Shown: positions 12,201-25,800 of the stretch, in pieces
Layout: every line of letters starts with the position of its first letter
How positions within the stretch are numbered: the stretch's first letter is position 1
Assembly: GCA_036365515.1 (NCBI GenBank)
Contig: CM070875.1
Coordinates: forward strand, 3,879,001-3,943,000
Length of the DNA stretch: 64,000 bases
Direction: 5' to 3'
Source of the DNA: Torymus aiolomorphi
Lineage: Eukaryota > Arthropoda > Insecta > Hymenoptera > Torymidae
Translations under genes and position numbers: made by a program
The notes under the pieces: generated by a model
Databases searched by the model: none
Told to the model about the DNA's origin: nothing
What the model saw: only the letters and a program-made list of their open reading frames with translations

Positions 12201-15200
12201 TATTTATATGTATCATATTCGAAACGTGAATACTTTCTTGTTTACTCTGGCCACTCGAAATGGTTAGATTGCTACACGGAGAGAAATTTTGTAGTGAAAA
12301 TTACAAATATTCGAGACTAAATTACCAGTTTCTATGGTAATGGATGGACAGACTGACAATTTCAAACTTTTTACCAAAGTGCCTTGGTAAAATTTTTTTT
12401 TAGTTAATTTAAATTTAAAAAATTAACTTTTTTTATCCATATTGATGGATATATAGTATTTTAATATAGAAATAGAAACAGAAACAAGGATGAAAAAACA
12501 TTAAACTGAAAAAAATTTTTACGGAAGCGGGATTCGATCCGACGATCTTTGGGTTGAGAGTCCGACGTTCTACCGACTGCGCCACGGAAGCTGTTACCAA
12601 CAGTCATTTGAATCGCCGTTATTACTTACTGAAAATATGTGTATTGTTTTCATTTTAACGTCGCGCACGCCTCTAGTATCAATCTTCTGAAACACAATAA
12701 TGCGCAGTGCGCATGCGCGAATACACAAATACCAGGTTATTTGGTAAAATTTATCAGTTTTCTTAGTAAAAATTCTTAGGTTACCTTGTAAAAATGACTA
12801 GATCTCAATTTTTACCAGTGTGTCTGGTAATTTTTATTCCGATAATTTGGTATTTTTTTTAAGTGGTTATGGTAGTTTTTCCTGGGAAACTTATAAATTG
12901 TATTAGAAACCTGGGAATATCACGGCTTTTGACAGTCTATCCATGCACTACCAAGGCACCTTGGTAATTTTTACTCTAAAATTTCTCTCCGTGTACAATA
13001 ACCGAAAACAAATTTTTTGGGGCTAAGCCACGATTTTACCGAGCTAAGAATGTATGGGTATTTGGAACTTTTGCGTGCTTACTCATGCCTATACGTATTA
13101 AGGATTTATATGTCTAGATACTTTGAGAACTTACTATTACAACAACAAAATTAGTATATATTCTATACATTTATGTAAAGTGTTTTGTTGCCCGTACCGG
13201 GCAAAACGGGTTCAAACAAATTTTTCTATTTTTTGTTTACAGATTTATGTTATTTATAATAGTGTATAAATACATCCGTAAAATAGGTTGAACAAGCTGG
13301 TTAGAATAATTCATAAGGAAAGTACCACATGTCATTATAAAATTATAAAAAATCGACCAACTTAACTTTGAAACATTATAATATACTTTGCACAGCCTTC
13401 AGTGATGTATTAATAAAATAAAAAAGTTAACATGTTAGCTATTACTACAATAATTGTAGTGATTATATTTCTTTTTGGTAATATGTCCGATTTGCCCAGC
13501 GGTTTTTCAGATTCGTCGGAACAAAGTCTCATTATTTTTTTTTGGTTAATATTATTTGTACATGTTAAAATTTATATATTTATATATGATTGTTGTCTTT
13601 ATTTTTATAAACAAAACTAAAATATGTTTAAAGTTATTTAAATTTTTCTTATTGTATATATTTTTACTTACTTTTTCCTTAACGTGTCCGTTTTCCTCGC
13701 GCATTCCCTAAACGTAAAATTAAATATTAATTGACATATAAATAAAGTGGCATCTGATAAATTTAATGAACTTTTCATACACAGAGAAAAATATTTTTGG
13801 AAAAATTACTATACTGTTTCTAACTAATAGCTATAAAATTGCGCTTTTTAACTAAGAGTGAAACTTTATTGAAAATTTTACAATGTGCATGGTGAATTGT
13901 CCTAAAATTATACTAAAATTCGCTAAAAAGCCTGATAGCAATTATTTCTGCTTCTTCTATTTGTTACCCGCTTTACGAGACAATATAGTCATTTTTCCAA
14001 AGATATTTGTAATTCTTAACTAACGTTCCAATAAAAAAAATCCCTTTTTCAAACAAACACTTAAAATCAGTCAAGCCAAACTGCATCTCTCCCCTATATA
14101 ACGACCCACACTCCTCACCTCGCGTCACACAACACACGCCAACACATCACCACGGCTCGTCATTATCCACTTAAAATGGTTCTCGGATTCCACGCTGCCC
14201 TCAAAAAAACTCACCGCTGCGGACCCACCCTGCAATCCGCTGCCGCGGGCTTCGGAGCACTCTTACCTATACCTACCATCCGTTTGTAGGTTTTTCCGCA
14301 ACAATTTTCCGCGCCTCTGCGCCGCAGCAACATACAATCTCTCCTCGGATCCGTATACAATTGTCGTGTACCAGGCGGCGTGTGCACGTACGTACATATC
14401 GGTTATAATAATAGATATTTGCCGCGCCTTTCGGGATAAGCAGATGCGCTGCGCGCTGCGTTCTCACACTACTTTTAGCCCGCGAAAATCGCGATGACCC
14501 AGTCTCCGTTACAACGTCTTTGTTGCCGTGTATTATTTACTTACGTGTGTGTATGCATATATACACTTACGGAGGGACACACGAGAATTTTCATACGCGA
14601 AGGGGGTAATAGGTGGGACGTGCGCGCACGCGCGGAAGTCGGAGTTTGTAATTGAATTTCGCAGGGTCCGCGCGCGTCGTGTCATATTTCGTGCATGTAG
14701 CGGTAGAATGTAAAGGCTTGATTTCGCGCGATAATGCGGCTGCGCTGAGCGCCGAAACTGTGACACGGTGCCGCTAATTATTGCACGTTGGGTTCATTGT
14801 TTCGATATATGGAAATATGTATGTGTGCATACGCGGGGCCGGCAAGGTTATATACACAGATTACCGTTGATTTTCTCAGGAGCATTTTCTGATAGCGCGG
14901 CTACCGCCGTGACTAATCCGTAATTTCTTCATAACGACTTTTTGTGCGATGCGCGCGCGCGTCTGTGGGATTCACACGCTTGGATCTGTGTTTCTTTTTT
15001 TTTCTCGAGATAACATCATACGAGTGAAAATCGTTTAATTCGGTCGGAACGCGTGTAATGCGTTTTTTATTCATGTTTGCGTTTTGTCTCCTACAAAATA
15101 ACTGATCAGTATCAAAATATGTATCAAGAGTGTGGCGGCAAGGTCTTATCGTTCCCATCGTAAATTACGAGTAATTTCTCTAATCATTATATATACGCTT

Positions 15201-16864
15201 TCATCGCGTCTCAAAATTTCATGCAATTATCACATTTTACTTTATAATGTAATTAAATTTACAACGATTTTCACCTCCCGCGTTCCTACCCCCTAACTCG
15301 TAGAAAAATCAAGAGCTACGTAATAAGCCGATGGAAGATTACATCAGGTAAAAAAAGAAAAAAAGAAAAACGTCACCGCGCTTGATGTGCACGCTCAAAT
15401 AATTACGCCGCGTGAACTTATCGATTATCGCTTTACTTTTGCTCTTGTATATAAGAATATATATAGGTATAATCGGCAGGAGCGCACGGGACGGCGCGTT
15501 TTATAATATATACGCGTAGCGTTTGACCTTATACTATTTGTAGACGCGACATGAAGACATTGCGGAGAATATTACGCTTGCGTAAATGCGGTTTATTAGG
15601 GTCCGGTTATGATGAGCGTTTAAATTTTAGCGGCTGCACAAGAGAGCTGTTTGCGGTAAATGTATGCGCAGTTTTGGACGTTGATTGCAACGATAGTTGT
15701 TGTATATTTTACGATAATAATTCTGACGTTTATGTTTAATGTTCAATTTGTCAGTTTAATAATTTTAATGAAAATTCGGGATGTAAATAATATGTTGTTT
15801 GTTAAAAATAATTTGGAAAAATTTTCGCCAAGTTTATATAATGTCATGCCTTATTATTTATAAATAAAATTAAAAGCCATTTAATAATCCGCTTATCAAA
15901 CATTTTCAATATACTGAAAAGGTTTTTTGTAAATCCCTTAAATATTAATTTCTGTTATCATAAATATTGCTCGCAATATACGCTTCGTTGCGGATTTTTC
16001 GCTGTCAATTTATTAGCGATATTAAATTCGAAAAATGCGCGGTAAAATCAATAATAAAATTATTACGCGGGATAAAGATTAAAATCTGCCTTTCCACGAC
16101 CGCGTTTTATTTTTAATTAACTTTTTTTATCAATATTTTACATTGACGTCAAGCATCGAATATTTCTTCATTAATTAGGCATAGAACATAAAAAAAAAAT
16201 ACTACACACACACACACTGTTTCACGATAGCTTTAAAAATCGTTGTAACGAGTTAACAGCCTTATTATGTCGTACATACACCACACAATAAATTGTTATG
16301 TTAATTGGCTAATTAAACTAATCCACACATACACACACATACATGCGCGAGATCCTCCCGTGAATTTACCAAGAAACTAGTGCGAGCGCGCGTAATGAAC
16401 CTACACCTCCCGTGTACATGTATAAGTATACACTTACCTACGAAATTCTCATTTTCTACATTGTTCATGTATAGCCAATTTTCAGCCGACTCATCGCCCA
16501 CGAAACTCACGTTCGCAAATTACTTCTAAAAATAGACCACGCCCAATTATACCTCGAACTAAATAAGAAGAAGAAGGAGAAGATAGAACGAAAAAAAAAA
16601 ATAGATCAGGCACGAATATACGCATATCATCGCGAAATAAATCGCACGCGCGCGCTAACGATCTCGACGAAGTCTCGCGTGTGCGCATTGTTCGAAAAGC
16701 CAACACAATACGCCTGTATATAATACACACAGGAGCGATTGGGATCAGGTACGAGTGCAGAGACCTCAATTAGCGGGCGTCATGTCATTCTCCCGTACAC
16801 GTCTCTCCTCATCCCAAGGTCGGCTTCTCATCTCATCGCTCTCAGCTGTTGTTTCGCGCGCGCT

Positions 16865-16895
<31 letters not shown>

Positions 16896-19800
16896 GCAGG
16901 AATCGGAAGCTAGCGCATATAGGTATAATATACACACGCGGGCTCTTTTCCGCGTTCGCTCGTGAGAGAGAGAGAGGGAATATACGCGCGCCTGCGGGTA
17001 AATTAGCGTCGTTACAAGTAATTAAGCACGCGCCCGCGGCTTATTACCCGCGGAGAGCAGAGAGAGAGAGAGAGAGAGATTGTATTGCACCGACGCGCTT
17101 CTTGCTCACGTATATCCTATGTATATACCTACACATACATATACACAGGAGTAGCAGCTATATACACGCTACGGTACAGTAGCAACCGATGGAGAAAAAG
17201 GGGAGCGCGCAAAAAGTGCGCGCGCACTCGCGGTATACACGTCTTTCGATTTCTACGCCGCGCGAGCGCAGCTATGCGGAATGACGCGGCTCGGATGAGC
17301 TGAAAGAGAGTTGTAGTGGTACAGTGATTTCTTCTCTCTTCCTTTCTTTCTTTCTTTCTTTTTTTTGCGTTAGATATGGCGCGCGTGGGAGTCGGAGGTA
17401 GCAGCGAGGAATTTTAGGTGCGAGCTACGGAGTTTTTACTTTCGAAGCGGGTGCGGTGTATGCAGGTTATATGCGGTTTTTGGAATGCGCGATGGGTTTG
17501 AGTTTTTGTTTTTAGTGCGGTCGCTCGGATAGAGCGCGCGGAATGACAGTAATTTTTTTGGTGCCTACTAGAGGAGGGGTGCGGAGGTATGCGAGTAGCG
17601 TATAGCAACGGTTTAGCGGGTGAAAAACGGGTTTTTTTCTCGCTGCGAGGTGAATGTAGTGGTAGTTTTTGACTTTTTATTGTAAAGGGAGAAGTGCAAG
17701 GATGCGGATAATAGAGGAATGTAGATGTAGAAAAATTATAAGTACAGTCATTTCAAATGTAAAATATTCACTTACATTTTAATGGATCTCGCATGCTATA
17801 TATAACAAAATATATAATCACGAAAAAAATTGAAATTCCTCACCTAAGTATTTTTGAAATACGTGAAAATTCTCAGTTATGATTCCCTCGAAAATATCGG
17901 TATATACAAAGTATCTTTCCCCGTGTAACCTCCATACCGCGCCATCCCTTTTTACACACAACACATATTGCGCACGCGACCATATATACACATTATATAT
18001 ATACCTTACCTCCATCCTATGACCACTGAATAAACAAAGCAAACTAACCCGACCACGCACATACTCCGTAATTTTTCGCCGCTCGCGGAATGCCAAAAAT
18101 TTTTACGGCGCACCAACCTAATACCACATAATATATACATATACGCACACTATATGGTAATATATCGCAAACAACCCTTATGCACACACACACACACCAT
18201 GTACCAGCGTAATTCGCGGAATTCCCGACCTTGAAAAAAAAACCCTATATACACGACACGAAGTTATATTATATACGTAAAAATCGACGGCTAGCCCGCA
18301 CGCGGGTAATTTATCTCGCGGATATCGCGAATTCCTCGCGCCACCGCGCCGCGATTGTCACCGGCGCTCGCGCACGCGCGTGTGTAAGTATGCACTTTTT
18401 TCCGTGTCCCCTTATTTGCTTCTCCTCGTCCTCTGTATATATATACACACCGTGAGCGGTACACACTCTTTTCCTTCTCTTATATATCGGAAGAGAGAAA
18501 GAGGAAGAGAGAGAGGGAGAGAGGAAGGGCAAGAGAGAGAGGGAGAGAGGAAGGGCAAGAGAGAGAGCATTGTTTGCAGATCGTGGGAAACAGGGAAGCG
18601 ATTAGTCGGTGCGCGCGCGTTGCAATTGTGTTCTGCGCGCTCTGCAACGTCCGGACGCACGCAGAGAGGAGCTGGTGTCCCTTTGAATGAAGCATCAGGC
18701 AGCAGCAGACGGAGGAGCTTCGATGTTTGACGTATAGGACGATTTTCCGAACGCCGCCGTCGTGTAGCTGGATAGGTACACTGTTAAAATTCTGCATGAA
18801 AATTAATGTATGTACTGGAAGCAAAATTTCATTGCAGTACATTAAATTTAATGCAATGTAGATTAAATTTAATAAAATTTACATTAAGTTTAATGCAATT
18901 TACACTAAATTTCATGTACCGTACATTAAATTTAATAAAATTTGCATTAAATTTAATGTACTGCAATGAAATTTTGCTTCCAGTACATACATTAATTTTC
19001 ATGCAGAATTTTAACAGTGTATATATATACGGAGAGTTGCGAATGGGACATTGTTCGGGTTTATCGGCGACGCTGCGGTGTATATAGAGTCGCTGAGTCG
19101 GCGACAGCAGCCGAGGACAGGCGGCCTTTTTTCCCGATATCGGCCAGAAATTGAATTATCTGGTGAATTGGACTGTGCGCGTCACGCGGCGTATGGGAAT
19201 AATATAACGGACGTCAGATGCTGCTGTTAGCTGTGCTGTCGTCGTGTGCTATTGTCGGTTTTCTCTTTCTTTCTTTTTTTTTTGTCAATGTAGATTCGTT
19301 GATTAAATTCCTATGCCTGTACCTCTATACACAACCGTGAACTCCGCGGAAATAAACTCGCTTGTTATTTCGTTGACTCTATATATAAATGGAACTTGTA
19401 TTTTTAATCTACCATTTTACATTATAGGACAATCCTTATGCAACGAAAATCTCGAAAGACCGCAATATGTTAGCCGCGAGAACCCGTTTCTAATCGTCCT
19501 CCAACAATCGCGTTATATACACATCTGCGCTAAACATCACTCCCGCGGCAATAATAGATCGCCTCGGCATTGTTTTTTACAGCCAACCTAAAACCACCGT
19601 TGCTGCAGCCTCCTCGCGGCACTGCGCCGCATCACAATCGTCGCTGCACGCGCGTTTTTTACCGCGCGCGCGTCGTCGCGTCGCTGCAATTCTTCGGCAA
19701 TTAGTAGCCAATCATTTCGGTCTCCACCTCCGGCGCAAAGTAAGCCATAATCGCTACACAGCAGCAGCTGTCCTGCGCGCTCAAAGTGCTCACTTTACAG

Positions 19801-22800
19801 TACGTGTGTGTGTGTGTTTCCACCTGATTGCCGTTGCGGATTATCGTACATAGAATGTGTAATGCCTCCCATGCGGTTGAAAAAAGTGCACGGGGCGCCG
19901 CGTTTGCGGTGGATAAAGTATAGCGGATAATCGGCTAGAGATGTAACGGAGTGGAGAGGAGGATGAATGGAAAGGGTTCTGTTGTTAAAGGACGTTTATG
20001 GATTTATATATTGTGGGCCGTGGAATTGTAGGAATGAATTGCGCAGAGTGTATTTGTCGGCTGCGGTTAGTAAGGGAAAATATTAATAGCCGTCGTAAAG
20101 GATGCGCGCCTGTCCCGTTGTTAGAGACGAAAATATTCAGATCCAACGTTCTTATAATCCTTATCAAAGAAATCAATTTCAATAGCAATTTGAATAATAT
20201 AATTAACGGAGAATTTCAATCGCTGAAACAGTGGAAAATCCATCCAAGATCCTTTTTATCACACTTATCCCCACCCGTCCGTAACCAAAACCCTTTGTTC
20301 CTACGCAAAACCAATATTTTCCCCCACCTGCCAACCATTCCTCAGTCACCCGCAAACCAATTACCCCGAACGAAATCGCGTTAAGCCCTCTTCCTCCGGT
20401 TATTGTTTTTTCACCTCTGCTGCAGCGGCGCTCTTTCGCTCGACAAATTGTGATGAATCGGTCGTCGATAATTCACTTTAATGCCCGACCGCTGCTGCCT
20501 CCGAGTCGCTCGTCATTGTCCGAGCGCTACGGCAAAAAAAATTGCCGGTTACCGTTCCAGGAAGTCTCGTCCGTAGGGTGCTCGGAAGTATAGTGATTTT
20601 TAGTTACTTATGCATATGCGCGCAGCGAATGGCGGGAGGGGGGAGGGAGGGAAGTGTAACTATATAGGAGCCTTTTAGCGGTGTTCGAGGCTGACTTTGT
20701 TTTATTGCTTCCGTTTCTGCGAGACCAGGTGGAAAGAGGGGGAGGTTGGAACGGTTCTCATTGATGGATTACCCTGGGGATACAGTTAGTAATGGAATTG
20801 TTGCGGCAGGAATGAATAGTGGGTGAAGCGAGAGAATAGCTCGATCTTCAAGTTTTATCTATATATTTTTCGTTTTTATGAAAGTTGGAAAATTTAATGG
20901 CGCATATTATAATTAAATGGTTTCGTTTCATTTTCTTTAGTGTTCGATCCGAAATAATCTGTTATTTCAATTTAACGCCAAATAACGATTGATTGATGTT
21001 TAATTGAAAATAGAAGTTGAAATAATTTGTTTATATTTTATCATGAATTATCATTCAATACATCCAAAACGCCTCCTTCAATTAAATCCATTCTCTAAAT
21101 TCGATTAAGTTTAAAATTTACTTATTATATATGTCAATATTCACTTATTTGGAAAGTAAAAAGTCGTCCACCGTGAATAAGTGAATATTAACTTATAATT
21201 CGATAAGTAACATTATTTCATTTTATCTATAAGTAAAGAATTTCACTTATTTGGTTTATAGTAATAACACTATTTCACTTATTTAATAAGTTAACATTAT
21301 TTTACCTGTAAAGTGAAATCGCACTTACTCAACAAATGGAAATTTAAGATTCTACAAGGGAAGATACCATTATTATAAGTTATACGTAAACAAATTGCTG
21401 GAATGGCATTACATTTTTTGAAAAATAAAAATTTTGCTGAATTATTCATAGAATGAGTACAAAAAATGATTTATTAGTTAATGTTATTTATTTATATTTT
21501 GGTAAGCCATCTAATGCACTTTAATGCTCTTTCATCAAAGATAAAATTAGTAAGTAAATCAAATACAAACATTTTGTTGTTACGTGAATCTAAGAAATAG
21601 GCCAATAATGGTCGAAAAATCGTTTCATCGTAGCGATTAATTAGCCAGTTTTACTGGCTATTTTCGAACTTCTTAGCCATTTCATATAGATGAATTTCTA
21701 CCAGGGTTATTATAGGTATAATATTTGAATTGTTTAAATACTTATTTTAATAAATTATCTCTCGATTTTCATTATCATCCAATTCGTTTTGATTAAATTT
21801 AGATAAATTAATAACACTAGCCCACAAAAAAGCACGTGTAATCTTGGCATTATAAACATATTTTCTTTCGTATTTTGAGATGCTACATACAAATGTCAAA
21901 TCGAATTGGGGTTTTCCAGGCTATTTTTCTTTATATACAGTTTTATTATCAGGAAATCCTGGAAACCGAGGAAAGACTCAGTTTAACAACATTATCTGAA
22001 TGTTTTTCCCTGGTTTTCAGGATTTCCTAAATAAAATGGTATTTAATGAAGTTCGGCTTTGGAAATCTTCTATCTCGACTTCAGTATACCTTCAAAGATA
22101 TAAGAAAACATGTTTTTTATGCGAAGTTCTCACATGTTTTTTTGTGGGCCTATGGAATCATAGATATACCTTGCAACATAACAAAATAAGTTTTTCAATA
22201 ATATAGAGTATTCAACGTTAAACAACAAATACTATATTTTAAATAACAAGTCAAACGCGTAACAATATTCGACTTATATTTTCTTGTAATAATTACATTG
22301 TCGGCTACTATACGAAAAAAGAATGTAAATTATAAAGAACGGTTATGTGTCGAATTCTACAGAAAATTACCCCTAACGGTGGTCGAAAAATCGTAAAAAT
22401 TCAAAGTTGAAGCACACCTCCAACAACTAGTTTTTCCTATTCTGTAGCAAAAATAATGCACGAAAAGTGTGTCGAACCAAGGAAATCGAAATAGTGTTTT
22501 TCAAGAAGCTACATTTAATTTTTCTTATGGAAATTTAACGTGGGAAAAATAGACGAAAAGTAGTCATTGATGATTAACCAATAACAAGCTACTGAAGAAG
22601 GCAAAAACAAATTTCACAAAAAAGCGATTAAAGTAGAAGAGCTTTAATTTGAGACTAGAATCGTTAAAATCGGTCGATTCTGTGCAAAGCTACGTGAATT
22701 TGAAAATTGCGAAAAATGACCAAAAATGAGCGACTTCTTCTAAATCCACGTAATTCTTAAAATTTTGGTCATTTTTGGTCATTTTTCACAAAAACCAGTT

Positions 22801-25800
22801 GTTGGAGGTGTGCTTCAACTTTGAATTTTTACGATTTTTCGACCACAGTTAGGCGTAATTTTCTGTAGAATTCAACATATACTTGTGGAAGTATGACACC
22901 TTTAATTTTTACATACATGTCTATATTAGTACCGTCCTAAAAAATTTATAATAATGAATTGGTCAATACAACATTATTTTGCCAATAGCCTTATTACGTT
23001 GATAGCATAGGACGTGCAGAGATTACATACCTCAGCAACCATTACAATTACAGGGAATCGTATGTGTATACAAGCAAGGCTGGTCATTTACTAATTTTAT
23101 TTTAGTTATAATCACTATCACTTAATCATTAGAGAGAATCTAGATTAATTTACAGAAAAAATGAAATTTTACTTATTTCCAAGTGAGAAGTTGTTATAGC
23201 TAATGGGAAAAGTGAAAATTTCAATTATCTTCGAAGTGAAAAAATTATTTACTCGAAGGATAAGTGAAAAAGTGGTAAAAGTGTTCACTTGTAAAATATG
23301 TGAAATTTTCACTTACATGAATATGGAGAGTATAAACTCACTTACTCACACCGATATACTAATCTGACAACTCCCCCTTATCTCTGCTCCAGCTAACGCT
23401 ATTCACGCGGCCGGCGCACGGCCAGGATGAGCCCAGCTCTCAGCTGGACGTGGAGCAGCAGCCTCTCGTCACCCCTGCGCTGAGGATCGGTGAGGAGTGC
23501 AACAAGGATAGGGAGTGCGAGGAGAGCATCGTGCGCAGCGAGTGCCACTTGGGCTTCTGTGCCTGCCAGCCTTTCTTCGCTCAGTACAATGCCACTATGT
23601 GCCTCCCGTGTGAGTATTCACGTACCTATATGTGTGTGTATGTATATACAGATTAGACGTTACGTGCGTGCACGCATAAAGCTCATTTCCGCAGAGAACG
23701 GCGAGGTGATGTTCTGTGTTATCTCGGAGGATAGAGTGAGGGTCCTGACGGAAGTGTCCCTCGCGTCTAGGCGGCTTTGTTATTCGGCTTGTTATCGGTG
23801 GTTTGCGTGGAGTCAGGGGAGGTGGGAAATGTTTGAACGAGGATTGTGGGAGTTGTACAGTGAGAAAAAACGTGTTACTGGTGGTTATATATAACTATAT
23901 TGCATAGTAAAGTCGAATATAGTCGTTCAGAACATCTTTTCTCGTAGAGTATACTATATACTAGTGATAAATGTATTAGTTTAATCGAACGGACTTAGAA
24001 TCATAGTAAACGCAATTACAAATTACCTATTTTTCAGCTATAAATTTATGGCTAAGAATACTCTGTTTTTTATATTTGTTAACTATATGTACCAATTTAA
24101 AGTAAATTTTGGAATTAAATTTGACATAATTTATATTTTAACTACTAGTAATACTTTTAGGTAGATTGTATTATTGTTATATATTCATTGTTGGAAAAGA
24201 GGCTACCATTTAATTAACAAATTAACTATAAAATACCGTTAATTTTCTACCAGGGATACTGTTATTTAACAAGCCATATTTTAATAAAATAGCTGTAGAC
24301 ATTTACTTTACAAGGGCAATCTAACTGCCATAAATATTAATTATTTTAATTTAATTTATAAGACTGTAAGACCGATGGAAAAATTCTCATCAGTTGAATA
24401 TTTTTTTTTTATTTTCTCTGTTAATGTTAAATTTTCGTATTATTTTGATCGTAAAAAAAGTTACAGTTTTTGTACACGGCTAATTAGATAATTCGACGAA
24501 CGACCCGAGAGGAATACGAACTTTTTCTTTCCCTGCGCGCAACAATTCCTATTATTTACAAACCATTAAACTACAGTTGCACTCGTCACGAGCGCAAGAA
24601 AAAACGGTACTCCCACTTAACCTCACCACTGCATTCCCATAAAACCTAATGCAAATGTTCTTTTATTATACCTCCTCCCCTCCCCTCTTCGCTCTCCTAC
24701 ACTCTGCACAGACGCACAGACTAAAAACCCAAATACATCAACCCACTTAACTCTTTACACTCTTCCTCGTAATGCGCCACCTGTTTCTCTCATCCTCTCT
24801 CCACGATTACGCGCGACAGCGACTTTCAATTAGCGACGTTTATCGAGCGTAATGCTCGATGCACGTACGTATGCTATATAGCTAACATGTGCCGACCCTG
24901 GCGCGTCTAATTGCAGCTGTGCTTTTGGGCAAGGACTGTCTGGTGGACGAGCAGTGCTCGCTCAGGGTGTCCAACAGCAGTTGTGACGACGGCATGTGCA
25001 AGTGCCAGGAGGGATATCTGCAGTACCGGATGCACACGTGTCTGACCCGTGAGTACATTTTGAAGTTTGTTTTCTTTAAAAATAGCTGTGGGTTATTGAA
25101 GTCATATCTATATGAGAGTTGACGATAATTCAGAATTTATATTATGATTAATTTTTGTTAATTTCGTGGTAAGAATTAGTCAAGCTATTCGGTACGTAGA
25201 TCGTGGAAATTAAACATTCTCTTTAGGTATTTATTTACGACGAATTTTAACTATCGGCAGCACCTCCGTAATTTGCTGCTTCATTTATTTATTCTGGTTC
25301 ATCGATGAAAGCAAAGTTCGAAGCTACCTGCCAACAATTGGAAAACTGTCAGCTAAAATTTCAACTTTAGTATCGACATTCCATTGTAAACAAAGAAGCC
25401 TTAAATCTAACACCAAAATTATGAACGCAACGCCAACCCATTCTAAAAAGCTAAAATTATACACCTTCCACCGTAATCTTCACTATCCGCGACCCTAAAC
25501 AACACCGTATCAAATCGACCGCTGGCACCTGCTTTATCCACACGTTCCTCGCCACCAATATTTACCATTCATCAAATTAATTTATAGTAATGAAAAAACA
25601 CACTCGCGCGCGAGACCATAGACGAGTGCCGTACGTATAAACTTGCCGGGAAGCGCAAATGTTTGCGGTTGCGAGCGCGGCGCCGGCTGCGCGGGGCGAC
25701 CGTAAATGTGTCGTTGCGGCGACGGGCTTCTGCGCGATCGGTATCGATTTGTGTACTTGTGTACAAGTACGTGCGACGATGCGCGCGGGGAAACTTGCTA

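Larger units (their letters stand above)
3487..23392 (+). other. Intron 1 of the LDLa/EB gene (19.9 kb, phase 0)
   Basis: This very long intron starts GTAAGG and ends CTGCTCCAG. I find no protein-coding gene in it. It contains transposon-like inverted repeats (4.9, 12.3, 18.8, 21.8 and 22.4 kb), microsatellites and several CpG-rich blocks (about 6.1-7.5, 8.8-9.7, 10.4-11.0, 11.5-11.9, 14.1-15.0, 16.6-17.6 and 18.2-20.5 kb) between AT-rich DNA. These blocks could be enhancers, alternative first exons or noncoding transcripts; none is demonstrated by sequence alone. Confidence 0.75.

Noticed and set aside
13782..14000. CACAGAGAAAAATATTTTTGG as another transposon left end
   Set aside because: No convincing complementary right end was found nearby.
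16739..17182. 147-codon open frame in intron 1
   Set aside because: It is made of CA and GA microsatellite translation plus CpG-rich sequence, and has no domain or exon structure.
23490..23894. 134-codon frame overlapping exon 2
   Set aside because: It is out of frame with the cysteine-rich exon and reads through the strong GTGAGT donor into the intron.
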